A stretch of 61,230 nt of DNA from Pelagibacterales bacterium SAG-MED13 (lineage in GTDB: Bacteria > Pseudomonadota > Alphaproteobacteria > Pelagibacterales > Pelagibacteraceae): NCBI GenBank assembly GCA_014654165.1, contig JACWDK010000004.1, positions 1-61,230 of the forward strand. The letters are read 5' to 3'. This document shows positions 39,235 through 49,836 of the stretch, piece by piece; the first letter of the stretch is position 1; each line of letters opens with the position of its first letter. A program made the translations under genes and the position numbers. The notes under the pieces were generated by a model that saw only the letters and a program-made list of their open reading frames with translations, searched no databases and had not been told where the DNA came from.

Positions 39235-41190
39235 TTAATTGAAGTTTATTGGATCAACATCAACTGAAAGTTTTATTCCTGATGAAAATTTGTAATTTGG
39301 GATAATTTCAGCGATTGAATTCTGTAATTTGAGAGATTTTGAGCCCCTAATTAACATTCTTATTCTAAATTTTCTTTTTAATCTAAAAATTGGTGCAGTA
39401 ACTGGCCCTAAAACTTTTCCATTGATTTTTTTTTCAATATAATTTTTAAAATAAAAAGCTTCTTTTTCTAATTTTGCTTCATTGTCACCTGTTAAGATTA
39501 AAGAGATAAATCTTTGAAATGGTGGAAGCTTGTTTTGTCTTCTAATATCTAATTCTCTATCAAGAAAAATATCGGGATTACTATTTGTTAAATCAGAAAT
39601 CATTTTGGTATTAGTATTATAAGTTTGGAAATACACAGTTGCAGGTTTACCTGTTCTTCCAGCTCGTCCAGAAAGTTGGTGGTATAACTGTAAATTTTTT
39701 TCAGCACCTCTTAAGTCATGTCCTTGTAAAGAAAGATCAATATCAACTACCACAATACAGTTGAGACTTGGAAAATGAAAACCTTTTGAAATTAACTGAG
39801 TTCCAACTAAAATTTGAACTTCATTATTGATTATTTTTTCTAATTTATCACTAGAACTTTTTTTATTCATGGTATCACTTGAAAAAATTTCAATTTTATT
39901 AGATGGAAAGTTTTTTTTAACTTCTTCAGATATTCTTTCAACTCCAGGACCGCTAAAAATAAATTCACAATCCCCATCTTTTATGCAAGTTCTTTTTAAA
40001 GATGATTTAAAACCACAATAATGGCACAATAAATTATTTTTATTTTTATGATAAACTAAATTAATTGAGCAATTAGGACACGAGTAACTGTTAAAACATT
40101 TGTTACAAAGTACATGTGGAGAAAACCCACGTCTATTTAAAAAAAAAAGTACCTGATCATTTTTATCGAGATGAAAGTTTACTTTTTCAATTATTTTTTT
40201 AGAGAGCCAAGATTGTTTTTCCAATTTTGTTTGATTAAGATTAATTATTTCATAATTTGGCAATGATGCGTTTTGGTAACGTTTTTCTAATTTAGAAATA
40301 CTATATTTACCTTTTTTAATGTTTTCATAAGTTTCAATTGATGGAACTGCTGTAATTAAATTTATAGGGATATTTTCAAATGATGCTCTTGAAATAGCCA
40401 TGTCTCTTGCATTATAGGTAACGCCCTCATCTTGTTTGTAAGATTGATCATGCTCTTCATCAACAATAATTAAGCCTAGTTTTTTAAATGGTAAAAATAA
40501 TGATGATCTAGCACCAATGACAACTTTAATTTCCCCATTGGCAATTCCACTCCAAATGATTTCCTTTTTTTTGTTTGTAATGCCAGAGTGCCAAACTGCT
40601 GGGGTAAAACCAAAAAATTCTATAAATTTTTTTTCAAATTGACCTGTTAAGCCGATCTCTGGTAATAAGATTAAGCCCTGAAAACCCTTATTTATTATGT
40701 CTTTAAGGGCTTCAAAATATACCATGGTTTTTCCTGAACCCGTTGTTCCTTGAAGTACATGAACCCTAAATTTTTGATTAGAAACATTCATCTTTTTAAG
40801 TGATTTTTTTTGTTCTTCAGAGAGCTTTATTGAAATTTTTTTGACATTTTTGTCAAAAATTTTGTAAGCATCTTTTTCAAATCTTTCTACAGCATTACTG
40901 CTTAATAAAACTAATTTTAAAGACATTCCTTTTGGAATTATATTGTATTCAGAAAACCAATTAAGAAATTTGATAGTTGTTTTTTTTAATGGAGATACAT
41001 TTAATTTTTTTAAAACTCTTCTTATTTTAAAATTTCTACTATTCTTTTTTTCAAATTCATTCCAAACTACTCCTGTAATTTTAGATTTACCAAATGGTAC
41101 CACAACATAATCACCAACCTTTAAATTAATATTGCTCTCATAAGTGAAGGGATGATTAAAAATATTTGGTAAAAGAATCGGTACTTTCAT
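39235..41190 (-). CDS. priA: Primosomal replication helicase PriA
   Basis: A 651-residue superfamily 2 helicase that restarts stalled forks. The N-terminal DNA-binding domain is reduced (about 1-115). The helicase has Walker A QGTTGSGKT (148-155), the DEEH box (244-247) in IIVDEEHDQSYKQDEG, and motif VI LSGRAGRTGKPATV. A zinc-binding insert (about 365-425) has CxxC pairs in CNKC, CPNC and CHYC and a last pair spaced as CIKDGDC. It is shorter than E. coli PriA (732), mainly at the N-terminus. It lies 22 bp after lpdA. Confidence 0.96.
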   Translation of the reverse strand: MKVPILLPNIFNHPFTYESNINLKVGDYVVVPFGKSKITGVVWNEFEKKNSRNFKIRRVLKKLNVSPLKKTTIKFLNWFSEYNIIPKGMSLKLVLLSSNAVERFEKDAYKIFDKNVKKISIKLSEEQKKSLKKMNVSNQKFRVHVLQGTTGSGKTMVYFEALKDIINKGFQGLILLPEIGLTGQFEKKFIEFFGFTPAVWHSGITNKKKEIIWSGIANGEIKVVIGARSSLFLPFKKLGLIIVDEEHDQSYKQDEGVTYNARDMAISRASFENIPINLITAVPSIETYENIKKGKYSISKLEKRYQNASLPNYEIINLNQTKLEKQSWLSKKIIEKVNFHLDKNDQVLFFLNRRGFSPHVLCNKCFNSYSCPNCSINLVYHKNKNNLLCHYCGFKSSLKRTCIKDGDCEFIFSGPGVERISEEVKKNFPSNKIEIFSSDTMNKKSSSDKLEKIINNEVQILVGTQLISKGFHFPSLNCIVVVDIDLSLQGHDLRGAEKNLQLYHQLSGRAGRTGKPATVYFQTYNTNTKMISDLTNSNPDIFLDRELDIRRQNKLPPFQRFISLILTGDNEAKLEKEAFYFKNYIEKKINGKVLGPVTAPIFRLKRKFRIRMLIRGSKSLKLQNSIAEIIPNYKFSSGIKLSVDVDPINFN

Positions 41191-41212
41191 ATCTTAATAA
41201 TATGAAAATTTA

Positions 41213-42613
41213 CTAAGAGTGTATTGCTCTTTTATCTACTGATAATGCTGCTTCTTTAACAGCTTCTGAAAATGTTGGGTGAGCATGGCAAGTTCTCGCA
41301 ATATCCTCAGAGCTCGCACCAAATTCCATTGCAATACCTATTTCTGCAATAAGTTCTCCAGCGTGAGGACCTATTATGTGTGCACCTAAAACTTTATCTG
41401 TAGTTTCGTCAGCCAAAATTTTAACGAAACCCTCTGCATCATCTATTGCTTTTGCTCTTGAGTTTGCCATGAACGAAAACTTTCCGACTTTGTATTTTGT
41501 ATTTAGTTTTATTAATTGTTCTTCTGTTTTGCCAATCGTTGCAACTTCTGGAGTTGTGTAAATTACTCCAGGAATTGTGTCATAATTAACATGCCCTGAT
41601 TGACCTGCAATATTTTCGGCAACTGCAATTCCTTCATCCTCTGCTTTATGAGCAAGCATTGGTCCGCTTATAACGTCACCAATCGCATAGATATTATCAA
41701 TATTAGTTTTAAACATGTTGTTTGTTTTAACTCTTTTTCTTTCGTCTAATTCAATTCCAACATTTTCTAAATTTAAACCTTTTGTGTTTGCTTTTCTTCC
41801 AACAGCAATAAGCACAACATCACATTCAAAATTATTTTTATTTCCATTTTTATCGACCGTTGAAACAATTGCTCCAGTTTTATTATTTTGGATAACTTCA
41901 ACTTTATTTTGCATATTAAATTTAATACCTTGTTTTTTCAAAATCTTCATAAATTCTGAAGAAATTTCTTTATCCATACCAGGAGTGATATGGTCCAAAA
42001 ATTCTACCACTTGAACTTCAGATCCTAATCTTGACCAAACAGAACCCATTTCTAATCCAATATACCCACCACCAACAACAACCATTTTTTTTGGAACTTT
42101 ATCTAATTTTAATGCCCCTGTGGAAGAAACAATAACTTTCTCATCAATTTTTATTCCTGGCAATGACATTGGTATAGAACCAGTTGCTATCACTATTTTT
42201 TCAGATTCAATAATGGTCTCTTTATTTTGCTCGTCTTTAATTATAATCTTATTTTGAGATATGAAGCTTCCAATTCCTTTATAATAAGTTACTTTATTTT
42301 TTTTCAGTAAAAATTCTACTCCTTTAGTGAGTATAGTCACAGCTTTATCTTTACTCTTCATCATTTTTCCAAGATTTAACTTTACTTCTCCAACTTCAAT
42401 TCCTTTGCTAGATAAGTTTTGAACTTTATGAAATTCTTCTGATAGATTTAATAAGCTTTTAGAGGGAATACATCCTATATTTAAACAAGTTCCACCTAGC
42501 GAACCTCTAGATTCTATACATGCAGTTTTTATGCCAAGTTGTGATAATCTAATTGCACAAACATAGCCACCTGGACCTCCACCTATAACTACTGCTTGAA
42601 ATTTATCTGACAT
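41213..42613 (-). CDS. lpdA: Dihydrolipoyl dehydrogenase (E3)
   Basis: A 466-residue flavoprotein disulfide reductase that reoxidises dihydrolipoamide with NAD+. The FAD loop VIGGGPGGYVCAIR is at the N-terminus, the redox pair Cys43/Cys48 lies in GGTCLNIGCIPSK, the NAD loop is VVGGGYIGLEMGSV, and the catalytic His-Glu lies in CHAHPTFSEAVKE near the C-terminus. Placement directly after sucB (adjacent bases) indicates service to the 2-oxoglutarate dehydrogenase complex. Confidence 0.97.
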   Translation of the reverse strand: MSDKFQAVVIGGGPGGYVCAIRLSQLGIKTACIESRGSLGGTCLNIGCIPSKSLLNLSEEFHKVQNLSSKGIEVGEVKLNLGKMMKSKDKAVTILTKGVEFLLKKNKVTYYKGIGSFISQNKIIIKDEQNKETIIESEKIVIATGSIPMSLPGIKIDEKVIVSSTGALKLDKVPKKMVVVGGGYIGLEMGSVWSRLGSEVQVVEFLDHITPGMDKEISSEFMKILKKQGIKFNMQNKVEVIQNNKTGAIVSTVDKNGNKNNFECDVVLIAVGRKANTKGLNLENVGIELDERKRVKTNNMFKTNIDNIYAIGDVISGPMLAHKAEDEGIAVAENIAGQSGHVNYDTIPGVIYTTPEVATIGKTEEQLIKLNTKYKVGKFSFMANSRAKAIDDAEGFVKILADETTDKVLGAHIIGPHAGELIAEIGIAMEFGASSEDIARTCHAHPTFSEAVKEAALSVDKRAIHS

Positions 42614-43903
42614 TTAAATATTTAAAAATAACCTTCTTGGATCCTCTAAATTTTCTTTTACCATCTTTAAAAATGAAACTGACTCCTTGCCATCAATTAT
42701 TCTATGATCATAAGATAATGCTAAATACATTATTGGTCTTACTTTGATTTCATTATTAATAACAATGGGTCGATCTACAATATTATGCATTCCCAATACA
42801 CCTGATTGGGGTAAGTTTAATATTGGGGTCGAAAGCATTGAGCCATAAATCCCCCCATTGCTTATAGTAAATGTTCCCCCTTGAAGATCCTCAATAGTAA
42901 GCTTCCCATCTCTTGCTTTTTCAGAAATTTTTTTGATATTTTTTTCTATATCAGCGAATGATAATTCATCAGCATTTTTCAAAACAGGAACAACTAAACC
43001 TTTATCTGTTCCTACTGCAAAACTTATATTATAGTAATTTTTATAAATTATTTCTTCCCCTTCTATTTCTGCATTCACTGCAGGGAAAGACTTTAGCGCT
43101 ACAATACATGCTTTAACGAAAAATGACATAAATCCAAGTTTTATTCCATAACGACTTTGAAAATCATCTTGATTTTCTTTTCTCATCTGCATTACATTAA
43201 ACATATCTACCTCATTAAATGTGGTTAGTAATGCAGCATTCTCTTGGGCTTGTTTAAGTCTCTTAGCAATGGTCTGCCTTAACCTTGTCATTTTAATTCT
43301 TTCTTCTTGACCAAATTTAATTTTTCTTTCTGATGGTTGAGGCTTAACTCCCATTGAATTTATTAAATCACCTTTTAAAATTCTTCCGTCTTTTCCTGAA
43401 CCTTTCACTAAATTAATATCTATTCTATTTTCGGTAACTATTTTTCTTACTGAAGGAGATAAAGTTTTATTTTCTGATTTCTCTCGTATTTTTTCTTCTT
43501 CTTTTATTTCTTCAGTTAATACTAAAGGAGTTTCATCAATCTTGGTTAGCTCAGGAATCTCCTCTAAAACTATACTTTCTTTAGAGTCTTCAATACTAAT
43601 TTTTTTGTTTTTTATTGCTTTAGATGGGTCTATTTTTTTTATTTCGTTATTTTCTGTATTAAGTCCATTTTCTGTAACAGATCCTAATAAAGCTCCAACC
43701 TCAACTATAGATCCATCTTTAGAATTAATTTCTACAAGAGTACCACTAATAGGAGATGGGACTTCTAAATTAACTTTATCCGTTTCCAATTCTACAATTG
43801 GTTCATCTGCCTCTACACTATCTCCCTCTTTTTTAAGCCATTTCGATACTGTTGCCTCAGTGATACTTTCACCAAGAATTGGAACAACTATTTTTTCTGT
43901 CAT
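42614..43903 (-). CDS. sucB: 2-Oxoglutarate dehydrogenase E2, dihydrolipoyl succinyltransferase
   Basis: A 429-residue E2. There is one lipoyl domain (about 1-75), with the lipoylated Lys43 in ELETDKVNL. An E3/E1-binding domain lies at about 146-182 ([20 protein letters not shown]), and the catalytic domain (about 200-429) has the His/Asp motif SYDHRIIDG. The linker between lipoyl and binding domains is acidic and Ile/Lys-rich rather than Ala/Pro-rich, reflecting the AT bias. It lies 6 bp after sucA. Confidence 0.97.
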   Translation of the reverse strand: MTEKIVVPILGESITEATVSKWLKKEGDSVEADEPIVELETDKVNLEVPSPISGTLVEINSKDGSIVEVGALLGSVTENGLNTENNEIKKIDPSKAIKNKKISIEDSKESIVLEEIPELTKIDETPLVLTEEIKEEEKIREKSENKTLSPSVRKIVTENRIDINLVKGSGKDGRILKGDLINSMGVKPQPSERKIKFGQEERIKMTRLRQTIAKRLKQAQENAALLTTFNEVDMFNVMQMRKENQDDFQSRYGIKLGFMSFFVKACIVALKSFPAVNAEIEGEEIIYKNYYNISFAVGTDKGLVVPVLKNADELSFADIEKNIKKISEKARDGKLTIEDLQGGTFTISNGGIYGSMLSTPILNLPQSGVLGMHNIVDRPIVINNEIKVRPIMYLALSYDHRIIDGKESVSFLKMVKENLEDPRRLFLNI

Positions 43904-43909
43904 TATAAA

Positions 43910-46786
43910 TTATTCAAAAACCTTCTTTAAAATTTCTTTTTGTTGATAGATGTGCCTTTTAGCATATCCGGTTGCTGGGGATGCGTCTGGGCTTCTTCCT
44001 ATATAAGAAATTATATTATTATTAGCCTTAATATTGTCTAAAGTCCATTGTATATAATCCCTTACTGAAAACCATGCACCCATATTTTTAGGTTCTTCTT
44101 GGCACCAATAAAACTTAGAATTTTTAGCATATGGCTTCAATTCTTTCACAAGAGCTTTGGCTGGGAATGGATACAACTGTTCTATTCTATAGAAAACAAC
44201 ATTATCTTTTTTTAACTTTTCCCTTTCCTCTAGCAAATCAAAATAGATTTTACCTGAACAGAGAATCACTTTTTCTATTTTTTCTGCTTTTCTTAATTTT
44301 ATAAAACCATTAGTCTTTGGATCAATAGAATGGTCCCATAATACTCTATGAAATGAATTTTTTTTTCCAAAATCTTCAAGAGCGGAAATACAATTTTTAT
44401 GTCTTAATAAAGATTTTGGCGTCATAATTATTAATGGCTTTCTAAAGTCTCTATGCATTTGTCGTCTCAAAGCATGAAAATAATTAGCTGGGGTTGTACA
44501 ATTCATAACTTGCATATTGTCATTAGAACATAATTGTAAAAATCTTTCCAACCTAGCAGATGAATGCTCTGGTCCTTGTCCCTCATATCCATGAGGCAAT
44601 AACATTACCATCCCAGTTGCTCTAGACCATTTTCTCTCTCCAGATGCTATAAATTGATCAATAACTACTTGAGCGCCGTTTGCAAAATCACCAAATTGAG
44701 CCTCCCATAAAGTTAGTGTATTTGGTTCCACTAAACTATAACCGTATTCAAAACCTAAAACAGCCAATTCAGATAAAAAACTGTCTACTACTTCAAAATT
44801 TTTTTGATGCTTTGAAATATTGTTTAAGGGAACATATCTTGAATTATCTATTTGATTTCTTAAAACTGAATGTCTTTGACTGAAAGTCCCTCTTCCAGAA
44901 TCTTGACCAACTAATCTTACAGGATAACCTTCTTCTAATAGTGAGCCAAATGCAAGTGACTCAGCTGTTGACCAATCTATGCCTTTTCCTAATGAAACAG
45001 ATTTTTTTCTTTGATCTAATATCCTTGAAATCGTTTTATGAATATTTATGTCTTGAGGTATTGTATTAATTTTTTCTGAAATCTTAATTAATTTTTTAGT
45101 ATCTGCACCAGTTACTCCTCTTTTATCTTTTCCCCTTTCAGGTTTGTATCTAGACCAAGAACCTTCAAACCACTCAATTTTTGGTTTATAATTTTTTGCG
45201 TTTTTATATTGATCATCTAATAAGTCCTTAAATTTTTTAATAGAAATATTTAAAAATTCATTAGTAATAGAGCCATTTTTAACTAGTTTTTCGCCATAAA
45301 CTTTAACAGGTGATGGATGAGAACGAATTTTTTCGTACATTAATGGTTGAGTAAAAGCAGGTTCGTCTCCTTCATTGTGGCCAAATCTTCTGTAACAAAT
45401 TAAGTCAATTACAACATCTCTATTAAATTTTAGTCTAAAGTCTGTAGCTATTCTAGCTGCGTAAACTACAGCCTCAGGATCATCTCCATTCACATGGATA
45501 ATTGGTGCTTCTACCATTTTTGCAATGTCAGACGGATAGGGAGAGGATCTTGCAAATCTTGGGCTAGTTGTAAATCCAATTTGATTATTAACTATTATGT
45601 GTATGGTTCCACCAGTGTTATGTCCTGGCAACCCAGACATAGCAAAACATTCTGCAACAACACCTTGTCCTGCGAATGCAGCATCACCATGTATTAATAT
45701 TGGAATTACTTTTTTTCGCTCTTTATCTTTATGAAAATATTGTTTAGCTCTAGTTTGACCAAGAACAACTGGATTGACTGCTTCTAAATGAGATGGATTA
45801 TCAGTTAAACTCACATGAACAGAATTTCCATCAAAATCTCTATTTGATGAAGCTCCAAGATGATACTTTACGTCGCCGGTGTCATCTTTAGATTTAGAGC
45901 TTATTTCACCTGCAAATTCATTAAATATTCTCTTATATGATTTTTGCAAAACATTAGCTAACACATTTAATCGGCCTCTGTGAGACATTCCAATTTTAAC
46001 CTCTTTAACTTCAGACTGACCTCCTATCTTAATTATTTGTTCTAGTGCAGGGATTAAACTTTCACCACCATCTAGTCCAAACCTTTTTGTTCCAACATAT
46101 TTTGTATGTAAAAATTTTTCAAACCCTTCTGCTTGAATTAATTTATTTAAAATTGCTTCTTTACCATTTTGAGTGAATTTGAAGTCATCTGTTTTTTCCA
46201 CTCTATCTCTAAACCACTTTCTTTCAGTCGGATTTGAAATATGCATATATTCATAACCTAAAGATCCACAATATTTCGATCTCAAAAATTCTAAGATTTC
46301 ATTAATATTAGAATATTGTTTATTTATTACTCCATCTAAATAAATTTTTTGATTATAATCTTCTTTTCTAAATCCATAAGATTCAGGATGAAGCTCATCT
46401 AAATAATCAGTTTCGAGTAATTTTAGAGGATCTAACTTTGCAATTAAATGTCCTCTTTGTCTGTAAGATCTAATCATTGCCACTGCTTTGATTGAAGACG
46501 AATTAGACATGACATTACTCTCTTGATTTAAGTCTTCTTTTTCATTAACATTTTTTTGTTTTTTATTAATTGAAAATTTTTTAGAATAAGGGTTCCATGA
46601 AGGTCCATTGATTTCATTAATTATTGTTTCTGCTTTCTCTCCAATTTCATCAAAATATTGTTTCCAGCTATCTGGTAATGAAGGGTCTTGATTAATAAAT
46701 TTCATATACATTTCTTCTATAAAGTCACTATTTGACTTACTTAAAAATGCAGTTTTTTCTAATTCAAGATTATTGGTAGATGACAT
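43910..46786 (-). CDS. sucA: 2-Oxoglutarate dehydrogenase E1
   Basis: A 958-residue ThDP-dependent decarboxylase. RSYRQRGHLIAKLDPL (about 100) marks the N-terminal domain. GMSHRGRLNVLANV, VHGDAAFAGQGVVAE and NNQIGFTT form the ThDP/metal region, and GQDSGRGTFSQRHSV and EAQFGDFANGAQVVIDQF lie in the transketolase-like domain. An N-terminal helix for E2 binding is present (FIEEMYMKFINQDPSLPDSW). sucD ends 35 bp upstream and sucB follows 6 bp downstream, completing the complex with lpdA. Confidence 0.98.
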   Translation of the reverse strand: MSSTNNLELEKTAFLSKSNSDFIEEMYMKFINQDPSLPDSWKQYFDEIGEKAETIINEINGPSWNPYSKKFSINKKQKNVNEKEDLNQESNVMSNSSSIKAVAMIRSYRQRGHLIAKLDPLKLLETDYLDELHPESYGFRKEDYNQKIYLDGVINKQYSNINEILEFLRSKYCGSLGYEYMHISNPTERKWFRDRVEKTDDFKFTQNGKEAILNKLIQAEGFEKFLHTKYVGTKRFGLDGGESLIPALEQIIKIGGQSEVKEVKIGMSHRGRLNVLANVLQKSYKRIFNEFAGEISSKSKDDTGDVKYHLGASSNRDFDGNSVHVSLTDNPSHLEAVNPVVLGQTRAKQYFHKDKERKKVIPILIHGDAAFAGQGVVAECFAMSGLPGHNTGGTIHIIVNNQIGFTTSPRFARSSPYPSDIAKMVEAPIIHVNGDDPEAVVYAARIATDFRLKFNRDVVIDLICYRRFGHNEGDEPAFTQPLMYEKIRSHPSPVKVYGEKLVKNGSITNEFLNISIKKFKDLLDDQYKNAKNYKPKIEWFEGSWSRYKPERGKDKRGVTGADTKKLIKISEKINTIPQDINIHKTISRILDQRKKSVSLGKGIDWSTAESLAFGSLLEEGYPVRLVGQDSGRGTFSQRHSVLRNQIDNSRYVPLNNISKHQKNFEVVDSFLSELAVLGFEYGYSLVEPNTLTLWEAQFGDFANGAQVVIDQFIASGERKWSRATGMVMLLPHGYEGQGPEHSSARLERFLQLCSNDNMQVMNCTTPANYFHALRRQMHRDFRKPLIIMTPKSLLRHKNCISALEDFGKKNSFHRVLWDHSIDPKTNGFIKLRKAEKIEKVILCSGKIYFDLLEEREKLKKDNVVFYRIEQLYPFPAKALVKELKPYAKNSKFYWCQEEPKNMGAWFSVRDYIQWTLDNIKANNNIISYIGRSPDASPATGYAKRHIYQQKEILKKVFE

Positions 46787-46821
46787 TATTAAATGTTAAT
46801 ATAAACCTAAGAAGAAAATTT

Positions 46822-47697
46822 TCAATTAGCTAATTTATCTAAAAGAGTTTTTCCTATTTTCGATGGGGAGTTAGCTATTGTTATTCCACATTCTTCCATT
46901 TTTTTTATTTTATCTTCCGCTCCACCTTTTCCACCTGAAATTATAGCCCCAGCATGTCCCATTCTCCGACCTGGAGGAGCTGTAATTCCAGCAATAAATC
47001 CAACTATAGGTTTTTTAACTTCATGATTTTTCACAAATTCAGCAGCTTCCTCTTCAGCAGTGCCTCCTATTTCACCTATCATCAAAATCGATTCTGTTTC
47101 CTTGTCATTTAGAAATAAATCTAAACAGTCTATAAAGCTAGTTCCATTTATTGGATCTCCCCCAATTCCTATACAAGTTGATTGACCTAAACCATTTTCT
47201 GTAGTTTGAGCAACTGCTTCGTATGTCAAAGTTCCTGATCTAGATACAATTCCAACAGATCCTCTTTTATGAATATTTCCAGGCATTATTCCAATTTTAC
47301 ATTCCTCAGGTGTTATTATGCCTGGACAATTAGGTCCTATTAATCTGCTTTTAGATCTATCTAATTTTTTTCTTACTCTGAGCATATCCTGAATTGGTAT
47401 CCCTTCAGTAATACAAACTATGAGCTCCACCGATGCTTCTACGGCCTCAATAATTGCTGCTGCAGCGAATTTAGCTGGCACATAAATCATTGTTGCGTCG
47501 GCACCAACCTCTTTTTTGGCTTCAAGAACACTGTTAAAGACTGGTCTGTCTAAATGATTTTGACCTCCTTTTTTTGGTGTAACTCCACCAACTAAATTTG
47601 TTCCATACTGAATTGCTTGTTCTGAGTGAAAAGTGCCATGTGCTCCTGTAAAACCCTGACAAATTACTTTTGTATTTTTATTTACCAAAACAGACAT
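46822..47697 (-). CDS. sucD: Succinyl-CoA synthetase subunit alpha
   Basis: A 291-residue subunit carrying the phosphohistidine. The CoA-binding [20 protein letters not shown] is near the N-terminus. [20 protein letters not shown] and [15 protein letters not shown] (with the phospho-His near residue 246) are canonical. Generates ATP or GTP from succinyl-CoA. Starts one base after the sucC stop and precedes sucA. Confidence 0.98.
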   Translation of the reverse strand: MSVLVNKNTKVICQGFTGAHGTFHSEQAIQYGTNLVGGVTPKKGGQNHLDRPVFNSVLEAKKEVGADATMIYVPAKFAAAAIIEAVEASVELIVCITEGIPIQDMLRVRKKLDRSKSRLIGPNCPGIITPEECKIGIMPGNIHKRGSVGIVSRSGTLTYEAVAQTTENGLGQSTCIGIGGDPINGTSFIDCLDLFLNDKETESILMIGEIGGTAEEEAAEFVKNHEVKKPIVGFIAGITAPPGRRMGHAGAIISGGKGGAEDKIKKMEECGITIANSPSKIGKTLLDKLAN

Positions 47698-47698
47698 T

Positions 47699-48859
47699 TT
47701 ATTTAATTGCCTCTACAATTTTTTTAGCTGCATCATCTAAATTTTCAGCAGAGATTAATTTAAGTCCTGAGTTATCTAAAATTTTCTTTCCTTCTTTGAA
47801 ATTTGTACCTGCAAGTCTAACTACTAGAGGTACGCTTATGTTAATTTCTTTAGCTGCATCAACAACTCCTTGGGCAAGAACATCACATCTCATTATTCCT
47901 CCAAAAATGTTTATTAAGATTCCTTTAACATTCTTATCTGATAAAATAATTTTTAAAGCTGCAGAAACCTTTTCTTTTGAAGCACCTCCTCCTACATCTA
48001 AAAAATTAGCTGGTTCTTTCCCATACAGCTTTATTATATCCATAGTTGCCATGGCTAAACCTGCTCCGTTAACCATGCAACCAATACTTCCATCCAATTT
48101 GATATAAGCTAAATCGTGCTTGCTGGCTTCTATTTCACTCGTATCTTCCTCATTTAAATCTCTTAACTCAACAATTTCTGGCTGCCTAAATAAGGCATTG
48201 GAATCAAAATTTACTTTTGCATCTAAACAAATTATTTTTTCTTCCTTTGTTAAAATTAACGGATTTACTTCAACCATATTTGCATCTGTTTTTATAAACA
48301 TTTGATAAATTGATTTTATTAAAGATATTGCTTGTATTTTTGTAGTATCATTTAAATTAAAAATCTTAACTATTTTTTCACAATCTTTTTCTAAAATTTC
48401 GTTATTTAAATCAACTTTTGTAGTAATAATTTTTTCTGGAGTATTTTTGGCTACTTCCTCAATATCCATTCCCCCTTGATCACTTGATATAAAAGCAATT
48501 TTTGAACTAGCCCTATCTACTAAGCAAGAAAGATAAAACTCTTTTTCTATACTTGAAGACTCTTCAACATATAATCTTTTTACTTCTCTACCTTCTGGGC
48601 CTGTTTGGTGAGTTATTAAAGTTTTTCCCATTAATTCTTTAGCAGCTTCACTTAATTCCTCAATGGTATCTAAAATTTTTACACCTCCAGCTTTACCTCT
48701 TCCTCCGGCATGAATCTGAGCTTTTAGTACATATTTCTTTGTGTTTAATGATTTTGCTTTTTCCACTAATTCATCAACAGAAAGAGCAAAAACACCTTGT
48801 GGAACAATCGCTCCATATTTTTTTAAAATTTGTTTTGCCTGATGTTCGTGAATATTCAT
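47699..48859 (-). CDS. sucC: Succinyl-CoA synthetase subunit beta
   Basis: A 386-residue ATP-grasp subunit. [17 protein letters not shown] is the standard N-terminus, [16 protein letters not shown] is the nucleotide-binding loop, [20 protein letters not shown] binds metal, and [18 protein letters not shown] and [17 protein letters not shown] follow. It lies 2 bp after mdh. The order mdh-sucC-sucD-sucA-sucB-lpdA is conserved in alphaproteobacteria. Confidence 0.98.
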   Translation of the reverse strand: MNIHEHQAKQILKKYGAIVPQGVFALSVDELVEKAKSLNTKKYVLKAQIHAGGRGKAGGVKILDTIEELSEAAKELMGKTLITHQTGPEGREVKRLYVEESSSIEKEFYLSCLVDRASSKIAFISSDQGGMDIEEVAKNTPEKIITTKVDLNNEILEKDCEKIVKIFNLNDTTKIQAISLIKSIYQMFIKTDANMVEVNPLILTKEEKIICLDAKVNFDSNALFRQPEIVELRDLNEEDTSEIEASKHDLAYIKLDGSIGCMVNGAGLAMATMDIIKLYGKEPANFLDVGGGASKEKVSAALKIILSDKNVKGILINIFGGIMRCDVLAQGVVDAAKEINISVPLVVRLAGTNFKEGKKILDNSGLKLISAENLDDAAKKIVEAIK

Positions 48860-48861
48860 TA

Positions 48862-49824
48862 TTATTTAGAAAGATCGGGATCTATTTTAGATGCTGCTTC
48901 CCACAAAGCTCTGACTGCATCAATAGAATGCATAAATTCTTTTTTTTCTTTTTCATCCAAATCAATTTGTTCTATCTTTTCAACACCATTCTTTCCAATA
49001 ATTACTGGAACACCAGCGTAAACATTATTAACACCATACTCTCCATTAAGTTGGATAGCACACGGTAATAATTTTTTTTCATTATTTAAGTATGCTTCTG
49101 CCATCTGAACTCCCGATGCTGCGGGTGCATAAAACGCTGATCCTTTTTCAAGATATTTCACTATCTCAGCACCACCATCTCTAGTTCTTTGATTTATTTC
49201 TTCTAATTTTTCTTGAGAAATTTTTCCCTCTTTTACTAAATCAAGTAAAGGTTTTCCTGATACTTTTGTAAATCTAGGCATTGGAACCATAGTATCTCCA
49301 TGACCTCCCATAACCATTGCATCTATCTCTTTAACTGCAACATTAAGTTCTAAAGACAAAAATAATTTAAATCTTGAACTGTCTAAAATTCCAGCCATAC
49401 CAACTACTTTATTTGCTGATAATCCTGAAAATTTTTGAAAAGCCATTACCATTACGTCTAAAGGATTTGTAATACAAATTACAAAAGCGTTAGGTGCATT
49501 CTGTTTAACCCCTTCAGCAACTTGTTTAATAATTTTTAAATTTATACCAAGTAAGTCATCTCTACTCATTCCAGGTTTTCTCGGAACCCCTGCAGTAATA
49601 ATAATTACATCAGAGTCTTTAATGTCCTTATAATTATCAGTGCCTGAAAATTTTACATTAAAACCATCAACTGATGATGATTGAGCGATATCTAATGCTT
49701 TTCCTTTAGCTATCCCACTTGCTACATCAAAAAGAACAACTTCATCAACAAGTTCTTTTGTTCCAATCAAGTGTGCTAGAGTTCCACCAATTTGACCAGC
49801 GCCAATTAAAGATATTTTACTCAT
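48862..49824 (-). CDS. mdh: Malate dehydrogenase
   Basis: A 320-residue LDH-like NAD-dependent malate dehydrogenase, the type usual in alphaproteobacteria. The NAD loop [16 protein letters not shown] is N-terminal. [17 protein letters not shown] holds substrate-binding arginines, NPLDVMV precedes SSRFKLFLS, and the catalytic His is in [13 protein letters not shown] clear SD (AAGGAG) precedes the ATG, unlike many neighbours. It leads the mdh-sucCDAB-lpdA run and starts 12 bp after mmsA. Confidence 0.97.
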   Translation of the reverse strand: MSKISLIGAGQIGGTLAHLIGTKELVDEVVLFDVASGIAKGKALDIAQSSSVDGFNVKFSGTDNYKDIKDSDVIIITAGVPRKPGMSRDDLLGINLKIIKQVAEGVKQNAPNAFVICITNPLDVMVMAFQKFSGLSANKVVGMAGILDSSRFKLFLSLELNVAVKEIDAMVMGGHGDTMVPMPRFTKVSGKPLLDLVKEGKISQEKLEEINQRTRDGGAEIVKYLEKGSAFYAPAASGVQMAEAYLNNEKKLLPCAIQLNGEYGVNNVYAGVPVIIGKNGVEKIEQIDLDEKEKKEFMHSIDAVRALWEAASKIDPDLSK

Positions 49825-49836
49825 TAATATTTCTCC

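Noticed and set aside
47670-48107. 145-residue plus-strand open frame over sucC
   Set aside because: Antisense shadow of the conserved SucC C-terminal half, with no start signal.
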